Of a DNA stretch of 64,000 bases, positions 55,945 to 64,000 are shown one piece after another. A program made the translations under genes and the position numbers. This stretch comes from Sphaerolaimus hirsutus (taxonomy: Eukaryota > Nematoda > Chromadorea > Monhysterida > Sphaerolaimidae). Every line of letters begins with the position of its first letter. Position 1 is the first letter of the stretch. The notes under the pieces were generated by a model that was given only the letters and a program-made list of their open reading frames with translations, was not told the DNA's origin and searched no databases. The stretch covers positions 25,479,206-25,543,205 of the forward strand of contig OZ038459.1 of NCBI GenBank assembly GCA_964036195.1, read 5' to 3'.

Positions 55945-56520
55945 GCGCTGCGCACACTGTTTATGCCCAGTAAACTTGAAGTTTAGTAAACTCAAATCAT
56001 AATTCAACTTTGAATCACAGTTGTTAAAATATACGTACATTTACTCGAAAAATACGTGTACGCGAGTTCACGGTAAATAATACATTTACATATACTTTTT
56101 ACAAAAGTAATCTACTCACTTTTACGCGTACATTTAAAAAGTACACGCGTACAGAGAAAATGTATTTTTGTTGCATAAAACCCAATTATCTGTTGCTAAA
56201 ATAAGGTTACTCGGTTTTACATTTTCACCGAAAAAAGCATTTTTCTCACATTTACGCACGAGTACGAGTAAAAAATAGTATTTTAAATTTTCTATACTTT
56301 TTGGTGAGTAAAAAATAAATACTTACATTTGCATATACTTTAAAAAAGTTCAGTAATTCTAACAACTCTGCCTTGAATGTCATTTGAGTTTATTGGAATT
56401 GGTGTTCGCCAACTATAGTTGAAAATAACAAGTGTAAAAATAACACATTCCAGTAAACTCAAATTCGTTCAAGGCTGATCGATGAGGAGATTACTAAATT
56501 TTAAAAATTTCGTGAAAGTT
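55945..56520. mobile_element. Family F element split by family E
   Basis: F arms outside. The E element 56016-56370 (CACAGTTGTTAAAATATACG to CAACTCTG) has flanks CTTTGAAT and CCTTGAAT, matching at 7 of 8. Confidence 0.8.
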
Positions 56521-57126
56521 CAGCTGGGCAGTTTTTCCAGATATTAAAGTGCACAAATAAAATACAAAAAATTGGATTGCCCGGGTTAACGTGTCGGGCG
56601 AATTTAATTACTCACCTGTACATTCATATTCGATGAATAAATGACACATGTTTTCGAATAATTCGAGCCCTTTGGTTCCTCGGTTATTGCTTCCCATTCC
56701 CAGATGCTTCCAATTTTTTCTTATTTTTACATAAAATTACACTTTTTTTAAAACAATTTTCCAGTTTGTTTAGAAAAATTACATTTTGTTAAGCAAATGT
56801 ACACTTTATTTCAAAAAATAGCTTTTTATGAAGACAAATTCGCACTTTATGAAGTACACTTTATATTTATTTGCACATTTAATCAATTCGTGTCACACCC
56901 AAATTTATATTAATTAATGTCTTATCATTTTTTCAGATGACGCAGTTCACTGAAAAGATATAAATTTGCTTTTGTCTGTACGACGTAACAGAATTTATCA
57001 TTTTGTCACATAAAACACACTTAATAATGTCCCAATTCCGTACTTTGTCAAGTGTCAGGAATGTCTGTTTAATTACTGAAAAAATCCCTGCAACTTGTCA
57101 CTTGCAACTTTTTTGTCACTTGAAAG
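56521..57126. other. No firm gene
   Basis: Mostly AT-rich. The last 60 bases (CACTTGCAACTTTTTTGTCACTTG) resemble a C-element right arm and would serve as the pyrimidine tract of the next exon. Confidence 0.35.
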
Positions 57127-57351
57127 GACAACCAGGTTCCGCGGGACAAAAAAACCCAGAAGAATCGGCACCCAGTGAATCGGAAATCATATCATATTCC
57201 ATTTTCCAGTGGCAGTTTTACATCTTCTACATATACACATCATATCTAAACATTCGCAAAGTAATGTAAAACAAGTATGTATACATTCTAGGTATTTCAG
57301 TACAACAAGCCCACGTACGATGTATCAATTTTCTTCCAAGTACCCACTTAA
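57127..57351 (+). CDS. Candidate exons with a 40-bp intron
   Basis: Exon 57127-57260 reads QPGSAGQKNPEESAPSESE then FYIFYIYTSYLNIRK and ends CGCAAA|GTAATG. The intron 57261-57300 ends TATTTCAG, and the next exon continues in phase 0 as YNKPTYDVSIFFQVPT and stop. Downstream of the same acceptor, two other frames are also open: one encodes KCYAQCCHRLCALC and ends TGA at 57463, the other stays open to a GGCAG|GTACCG donor at about 57559. The true reading is unresolved and the product is unknown. Confidence 0.35.
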
Positions 57352-57557
57352 GCTGCGTCCAGAAAAGAAAATCCCACCCACACGCCAAAAAGGAATCAAG
57401 TGCTATGCGCAGTGCTGCCACCGACTGTGTGCACTTTGCATCCTGGGGCCTGTTCCAATTTGAGACAAATGTGAGTGCATGTGAAACTAGAGCGAGTTAT
57501 TGCTGGGGAAACTGTAGATTTTTTGACTTGTTGACTGATCTATCTGAATCCCTGGCA

Positions 57558-57786
57558 GGTACCGCATTTCCTCAAAATACACCCCCTCAAAATACCCCTC
57601 TTCAAATAACCCCTCTTCAAAATACACCCAGGTCTGAGCAGGCTTGTAAAAAAACTGGGTGTTAAAAAAACTAAAACAAAATAGTGAACCCCCCCCAAAG
57701 TACCTACACCCTCGAATTGCCCCCTCGAAACTTGTGCCGCTCTGAAACAATAAAAGCCCTGGGGGTATTTTGAGGAATATGTAGAT
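57558..57786. mobile_element. Family D element
   Basis: TACCGCATTTCCTCAAAATAC to GGGTATTTTGAGGAATATGTA, with degraded ends. Confidence 0.6.
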
Positions 57787-58549
57787 ACTCAATTATTCCT
57801 CCAGTGGGATATATAGCTGAAACTTTTTTTGGGGGTGGTTGGTTGATTTGTGGAGGTAGGTAAAAATAGCCAAAATAGCATACAAAAATACCTAGATAGT
57901 TTGAAAAATGTCTGTGTGTATATACACTTGTAAGTCATGTTTTGATCCGTTTTGTGTTTGTCACTTTCATTTGTGTTTGTCACAAATTGGAACTGGGCCC
58001 TGGATTTAGTGCAGTGCATCTATCCGCAATGTCACATGCAGGGCCAATGCATTTCTGATTGGTGCTGCGTCTACAGATGTTTGAACTAAATGAATGGTGG
58101 TATTTTCGGAAAATGTAAAATTGGATTGTAAGTGCCCTTTGATGTATAATTTATGAAAAAGATATTTTTGGAAAAGCAAAATTTATAGGTTGAGAAGTTT
58201 GGCGTTGATTAATACCGAAAACTATGATTTCATAAGGGATATAAATTTTTGTACCAGAAAAAAAAATTATTTTATATTTTCCCTCGAATAAAAAGTATTT
58301 TTTGAGTATCCTAGCCTTTTCCAACGAAAACTAATAGGTAAATACAAAGGTATCAGCAGAGAAAAAGTATTTTTCCGATACTCGAAATAAAATTGCACAC
58401 TGCCATCTTTGACGCGTCATGGAATTGTTGGGAGGAAATAAATCTTGATAGGCAGTCAGCTGGCTTGTAAGCTGATTTGCATAGATAAGACTATATAGGG
58501 CTGTATAAATATTTATCTACTTTGAATCACGTTTGCATTTCGGTACCAC
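57787..58549. other. No gene seen
   Basis: AT-rich DNA without a supported feature. Confidence 0.5.
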
Positions 58550-58770
58550 ATTGGCGCCATACACGCTGAATGTCAACTGAATTGATGTCAACTAAATTTT
58601 AGTGAATTATGTTATTTTAACTTTATTATCTGATAGAGGATAGTTAATTTTACATCATGACACTCAATTTTTATGGTTTCTGTTAAGCGTGACGCTTTAA
58701 AAAATATTTTTGTGTTATACTGTTGACATTGAGTTGACACGAATTTGCGATGTCAACTAGCTAGCTTGTT
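58550..58770. mobile_element. Family G element
   Basis: TTGGCGCCATACACGCTGAA start. The interior 'aatttttatggtttctgtt' matches the G copy at 27540-27680. Confidence 0.6.
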
Positions 58771-58801
58771 GCTAGCTTCATTTGCCCAGTGTGCCTTCGT
58801 C

Positions 58802-58985
58802 CTACACACACTAGTTTTCAACAGAAATTTCGAAAACTCATAAATCAACTTTACGCATTTGAGTGAATGAAATGAGTTAGCGTTCATCCCCATACACTGT
58901 AGTTGATGCACATCTCACTTCAGTAAACTCAAATATGTTAAAAATTGTTCTGTGAGTTTCCAAAATTTGGATTGGAAACTATTGT
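58802..58985. mobile_element. Family F element
   Basis: CTACACACACTAGTTTTCAA start with paired arms; the right end is decayed. Confidence 0.65.
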
Positions 58986-59251
58986 TAAGAGCCATTATTG
59001 TCTTTGGAGCTAGAATTATTATCTAAAAAGTTGTTTCATGGACTTAGGTAATTTTAGATAAATTAGCCCGACATGTTTTTTCGGGTAGCCCGAATTTTAG
59101 CTTGTTGATATTTGTTTGCTGCCTTATTGGAACGAGGTTCTGAAATTATGATTGACTGCAAAGCGGTTGTTTATTCACGCTTGCATAATTGTTTTACTTT
59201 TAACGAGACTACTCATAATACGTTTACTTTTCTGACGCATATTTACGTTTA

Positions 59252-59425
59252 CCTGTGGGCACTCCCAGACCCTGTAAAATGCCCTGTAAAATGTCAAATC
59301 TCATGCAAAGTGTCAAAGTCATGGAAAAACCGAGTGCCATTTTGCAGGGCATTTTCCATGACTTTTGACACTTTTGACATTTTACATTTTACAGGGCTTT
59401 TTACAGGGTCTGGGAGTGGCACCTG
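59252..59425. mobile_element. Family A element with CCTG duplication
   Basis: Element 59256-59421 (TGGGCACTCCCAGACC...GGGAGTGGCA) is flanked exactly by CCTG. Confidence 0.9.
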
Positions 59426-60846
59426 CCGTGAACTGTAAAAAAAAACGATTTCCGAAAAGTATTTGCTTGCAACAACTGATGACTGTTACAAATACAGTAA
59501 TTTACAATAGTACTTTACCTATTTTACTTATAATTACGCAAATTTCTGATGTATTATTTGTAATTTGTTCAATTTTTTCATTGTAAAAATGTCCACTTGA
59601 GGAGTTTGCTTCCGAAACTCGATAACTCCACGTTTTTCAGTTTTGTGAAAATTGCATTTGAAACTTTGAGAGTGGCCTGAGCGGGCACGCTTTGAGTGAC
59701 AAAATTTGCCCAATACTTATTGAAAAGCCAACGAATTTCTCTATATTTTCCATATTTACAATCCTCTGGCCGTCAAATATGGCTAGAGTTAGGTCCATTT
59801 GACTGTCATTACGGCAACAAATTTAACGAACAAAATTTTATAACGAGTTTCGGATGCAAACTTAATTTTTGTATGGGATTTGAGCCATTGTCGTATAAAT
59901 TTATAACGAGGTTCGGATGCAAAGTTTTTTCAGTAGAGATATCGAGTTTCGAGTGAAAATTTACATTTTTTTCAAAAATCGGTTTCTCTATATCTCGGGA
60001 ATGGTGTGATATGTATTTATATTGAGCTGATTTTTCACTATCATATACAGATATGTACGCTTATTTAAGATCCACACCTAACTCAATTTTTTCACTTTGG
60101 TTTTTATCGAGTTATGGAACCAAACGCCTCACTTGTTTTCCAACCCATCCAATCCAACATTTCCATCAAATTTTCCATCGCATAAAAAAAATGAAAATAC
60201 TCTGACAAAATCCTCCTAAAAATAACCCCCAAATTCTCAGACCCCCACAAACCGCCGATAGCGCCGAGTGGCGCCAAGCGCCAGGGGCCGAAATCAACGA
60301 AACCAAAACCCAAGGCTCAAACGCCCACGCACGGGCAAAAATCGGGCAATTTTCAACATCAAAGTCGGGCGTCGGGCAATTTTATAAGTCACTCGCAATC
60401 GCACTCCAATTGTTTGAGTGACCAGATATTGGATAGGGATAAGCACATTGTTGTGGTGCGTTGGGGGCTTCTATTTTTTGCATGTGCAAACTTGAATTTG
60501 CATTATCGGATGAGTGTTGGAAATTTAAAGTGATAAAATTGCTAAAATTTCTACAGCAAAAAGCTTAGCTTTTTGTGGAAATGTGTTTTTGAAGGGAGCA
60601 TGTTTAATGCATAAAGGGCATGCATGCATATTTGCACACTTCAGAGCTTGGTTATCAAAAAAATTTGGACTACAGTTTTAAGCAAATTCTAAAAAATAAG
60701 CAAAATAAAGTTTCAATTTTATTTCAATTGTTTTTGAGCAAAATACTGATACTGAATAAAAATATCGAAAAAATTATTGCAAATAGCCTTCAACTCCAGT
60801 AATTTGTGTCGCTGGATGCCATTCGAAATTTTGTAACAAAACCCAG
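59426..60846. other. No firm gene; upstream of the right-hand gene
   Basis: An imperfect repeat 'ttataacgag(g/t)ttcggatgcaaa' occurs at 59839 and 59899. GCGCC remnants are at 60256-60285, and TCGGGCAATTTT words at 60345-60385. No supported frame. Confidence 0.4.
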
Positions 60847-63452
60847 TGTGTCCACCCCAAAACCCCCAAAACTAAATCAAAACCCGCAAAAGCAGCCGCG
60901 CCACCGGCGCCCGTCAATCGGCCGTCAACTGCGCGCCGCTGCCAAACGAGCGTCGCTGCACCTGCCGCTGTTCGGTCAACAGCGCGACAAGAGTCCGGCG
61001 CACCAGTGCCGCTGCATCCAGTGCAGCAGTCAGTGCAGCGGGCCCAGACGCGCCGCCGGCTGGCCCAATTCGTGCAGTTTTAGTGCGCTGCATTTGAGCG
61101 CGAATGAGGTGGGTTGTGGGGGGGGGGGGCTGGGCTAGGGGGGGGGGGTAAAGGAGCCTGTGGGCACTCCCAGACCCTGTAAAAAGCCCTGTAAAATGTC
61201 TAATGTCATGCAAATTTAAAGAATAATTCTCACCACGACAGAAAAAAACGTGGATTCGGAGTGGGGAACTTTTATCCCCGCACTGGAAAAAATGTAAGGG
61301 GTTGGCAGCCCGCCAAAATTCTAAGTTTGGAGGGTGTGTTCCAGTGGTGCCTCGCAGTACCCTGAGCGCTTCTTCCGAACTATAATTTGCCACTAAATGT
61401 CACTTTCTCCCAAGCAAACCAAAAATAAAAAAGTTTAAACGTACGTTTGCCATTTTACCGGGCATTTTACATTACATTAAACTAGTGATGGAAAAAGCGC
61501 CAGGGTTTTGGCGCCAAGCGCCAAAAGCGCCATGGCGCTTTTCAGACCCCGGCGCCAAGCGCCAATGGCGCCAGAGCAAAATGGCGCCAAGCGCCAAAAG
61601 CGCCATGGCGCTTTTCTGAACCTCAGCGCCAAGCGCCAATGGCGCCAGGGGGTGACGGCGCCAAGCGCCAATGGCGCCAGCGCCAAAAAATGTATCTGCA
61701 ATTTGATGGTAGAAACAACCGTGCATAGCTGTGAGTGGCGTACCGCTGAGGTAGTAAATAGTAGTCTGTTTAACTTTTGCCAGTTCAAACAAGCACTACA
61801 TCTTTTATAAATTGTTTAAATACCCAGAGATATATTTTGTTCGTCAAACATCATGACTTCATTTGTTAGTCAAACCTCTTATTTAACGGACATATAAAGC
61901 CATAAACAATTGAAAATTGTGATAATTCACATGAATAATGATTATTTGTGAGGTGAACAACTATTTTAAAAGTTTGAAAATCAGCAATTCTTTATGAAAG
62001 TAGGTGCAAAAATTTTCAAAAATCGCTCCTGATCTGGTCGATTTTGGGGTTGGGGTGGGTTTCGAGGGATAGTAGCCTAGAATTTTGCCTCAGGATAGAT
62101 TGCTTGAGAATTCAGGAGTAACATCCCCCTACCCACCCTCCCAACCCCCGCCATACTCAAACTTGATTTAGACTGCAAGAAAGAATTGGAAGCAAAGCAT
62201 AAAATGCCATTTTCTAAAAATCAGCTTTTGGGGTGACCTATCAATGTTTATAAGTTCAAGCTTAAAATGAAAAAGGTGGGTACAACACGAGTACGTTTTG
62301 AAGCGAACAAAAACACTTGTTCCACATTCAAATATGAGGACATCTTAAGTAAAATTAAACACATTTTATATCGAATAAATGCAGAGGTGTTAAAGTCTAC
62401 CCCAATATTAATCAATTTATTAAGTCTTTCTCAAAATTGATCAACTGGACTGCCAATTTCACTGTATTATATTATTTTTATATTATCATGGTTGGCGCTT
62501 TTTTGGCGCCATTTTTAATGCTGGCGCCAGGCGCCAATAGCGCCACCAGAAAATGGCGCCAAGCGCCAAAAGCGCCATGGCGCTTTCTCAGACCTCAGCG
62601 CCAAGCGCCAATGGCGCCATTGCGTTTTAGCGCCAAGCGCCAAAAGCGCCATGGCGCTTTTTGCTTTGGCGCTAGCGCCAGGCGCCAGCGCCATGGCGCT
62701 TTTCCATCACTACATTAAACACTTTGCATGACATTTGACATTTTACAGGGCTGTTTACAGGGTCTGGGAGTGGCATCAGAAGGGCAGCGGCAGTCACCAG
62801 GGCAGTAAGCACCTACCGATGCATTTGATTTTTTACAGGGGATTTTACAGTGTCTGGGATTGCCCCAAGGTGTGATGCAGAAAGTCAAAGTTTAGTAATG
62901 AAATCTTTTATTTGACTTGACATTTCACATGATATTTGATCCTTTACAAATTGAGGGTGCGGGGCACCCGGCAGTAAAATGCCCTGCTTAATGTCAAGCA
63001 AAGTGTCAAAAGTTATGTAAAATTTCACAAAAAAATGTCAAGCATCAAGTAGAAAATTGAATTGAATTTCACATTGACCGGGAATTTTAAAGGGTGCAGT
63101 GTTACCGCCAGGTATTTACCACCCCAAAAACCTCCACACAAAGTACCCTTTCACAACCAGCTACATTAACCCCCCCCCCTCTCAGCCCGGCTTCAATCCC
63201 TCCATGGCCAGCTCGGGCTCGCAGCACGCGTTCGGCACGCCCGGCACCAACGCGTCCACCGGTTTCTTCCGCCACCACATGCCCAAGGGACTCAACAGCA
63301 TGTTCGGCGGCAGCGAGAAGAGAAAGTCCACCGGTGGGCGGGGCTTAGCCGACTTCGACGCTGATTGGACCGATGGACCCAGGGGTATGGGAGATGGCAG
63401 TTTGAAGAAGAATAGGGCTGCGAGGAGGGTTGGCGAGGGGTTTATGGAGAAG
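60847..63452 (+). CDS. GC3-rich multi-exon gene, partial
   Basis: Exon 60847-61107 (donor GAG|GTGGGT) and exon 63186-63452 (acceptor CCCCCCCTCTCAG, donor AAG|GTGCGT) join in phase 0. The second exon could instead begin at 63115. Both exons are far more GC-rich than their surroundings, with about 76% and over 90% GC at third positions, which is good coding evidence. Peptides: RPSIGRQLRAAAKRASLHLP and CRCIQCSSQCSG in the first; GFFRHHMPKGLNSMFGG and GLADFDADWTDGPRGMG in the second. Low-complexity, probably cytoplasmic or nuclear; I do not recognise the family. A further acceptor (TTCAATTCGCCCCAG) at 63989 suggests the next exon runs off the window. The first exon's own acceptor is weak, and a rival frame there is discussed in findings. 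Confidence 0.55.
61157..62779. mobile_element. Family A element split by family H, in the intron
   Basis: A arms at 61161 onward and to 62775 (flanks CCTG/TCAG) enclose other DNA and an H element. Confidence 0.75.
61475..62720. mobile_element. Family H (hAT-like) element, 1230 bp
   Basis: Element 61483-62712, TAGTGATGGAAAAAGCGCC to GCGCTTTTCCATCACTA, with CATTAAAC duplicated exactly at 61475-61482 and 62713-62720. Arrays of AAAAGCGCCATGGCGCTTTT occupy 61490-61690 and 62490-62705. The 800 bp between them is unrelated AT-rich DNA with no supported gene. Confidence 0.9.
62790..63114. mobile_element. A-type remnants before the last exon
   Basis: A right arm (TTACAGTGTCTGGGATTGCCCC) ends at 62872, and a CGGGGC-type variant (62960-63113) ends GGGTGCAGTGTTACCGCCAG. 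This last CAG could be an alternative acceptor, since the frame is open from it into the exon. Confidence 0.55.
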
Positions 63453-64000
63453 GTGCGTTTTGGGGGTGAGGGATTTTTTAAAATAAGTTTTGATGGATTT
63501 TCAGTTTAGTCTTTGGTTGGTTTAGTTTAGATTTAGATCATATCAAACTTTTGGAATATTTCCTACCCCGCCCACATTGGATTGCAATATACTCCGTGGG
63601 CTGAATGGTATGCAATTTTATGAATGAAACACTCCATCTTGACGTCATCATTGATAAAATAAAAATGATGCCAAAAAGGGGGAAAAATAATTTCAGGTAC
63701 GAACCATACGTTTGTACTCACCTCACTATCTTTTTTTGTGAAATTGTTTGCATCAGTCTCCTTCTCGCGCAGTATTGACTAAGACATAAGTAACTTTGGG
63801 CGGAGACTTTGTCCGCTCAGTAAAACTACCACTATATTGGTCAAATCCATCGAGACAAAATTTGAAACTTTTCCACTTCGCAATTCGCAACTTATCACAC
63901 TACCCCCCCAGTCTGCGTGGGACGGTATAAACGAACGTGAGCAGCACAGAGCGAACAGACAAGCCACGCCCCCTTTCAATTCGCCCCAGTGCGCCCCAAC
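63453..64000. other. Intronic DNA after the 63.2-63.5 kb exon
   Basis: No repeat family recognised. A pyrimidine-rich acceptor (CCCCCTTTCAATTCGCCCCAG) ends at about 63989, so the last 11 bases may be coding. Confidence 0.35.

Noticed and set aside
413..62800. Dozens of open frames with QMSCKVSKVMEN or MSNVMQSVKSHGKCPAKWQ peptides
   Set aside because: They are translations of the A-element arms in different frames and strands; no codon bias, and the same DNA is open in both directions.

Overview
The window looks like an intron- and transposon-rich stretch of an AT-rich animal (metazoan) genome. I see no rRNA, tRNA or CRISPR array and no bacterial operon layout. Coding signal is confined to short exons with GT/AG borders, separated by a dense carpet of non-autonomous DNA transposons (foldback elements and MITEs). 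Two of the inferred introns are only 40 and 47 bp long. Together with MITE-made introns this would fit a larvacean (appendicularian) or another small marine invertebrate, but the sequence does not prove a taxon.

Genes. The best-supported gene is on the + strand at 22332-26165. It has four exons with matching phases and encodes a 372-residue protein with 20-residue Pro/Lys repeats, a transmembrane hairpin and a Cys motif. A second multi-exon gene, rich in GC at third codon positions, starts near 60847 and runs off the right end. A short three-exon gene is proposed at 44266-46157. Weaker exon candidates lie at 15322-15466 (-), 15741-15841, 26600-26820 (strand unresolved), 36415-36598 (-), 51561-52294 and 57127-57351. 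None of the products could be named.

Repeats. Most of the window is made of a few families. (A/B/C) Palindromic elements with ends like GTGCCACTCCCAGACCCTG...GGAGTGGCA, flanked by 4-bp duplications CCAG, CCTG or CATG. (E) CAGAGTTG...CAACTCTG elements, (H) TAGTGATGG...CCATCACTA elements full of GCGCC motifs, (J) TAGGGTGTC elements, (L) TAACGATGG elements and one TAGGGTTGG element; all have 8-bp duplications as in hAT transposons. (D/K/Q) TACCGTAT...ATACGGTA elements with polyG, 'gttctatt' or 'TAAGG' interiors. (F/G) CACACTAGTT / CACACTGGATGTCAAC foldbacks. One PIF/Harbinger-like element with a TAA duplication. They are nested up to four deep, and the target duplications give the order of insertion.

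Most important observation. Intron 1 of the 22.3-26.2 kb gene (22879-23104) is exactly one C-type element plus one copy of its CCAG target duplication. The element end supplies the GT donor and the duplicated CCAG supplies the AG acceptor; removing it joins the exons in frame. This is the signature of an introner, a transposon that makes introns. The related A and B elements target the same CCWG proto-splice-like site throughout the window.
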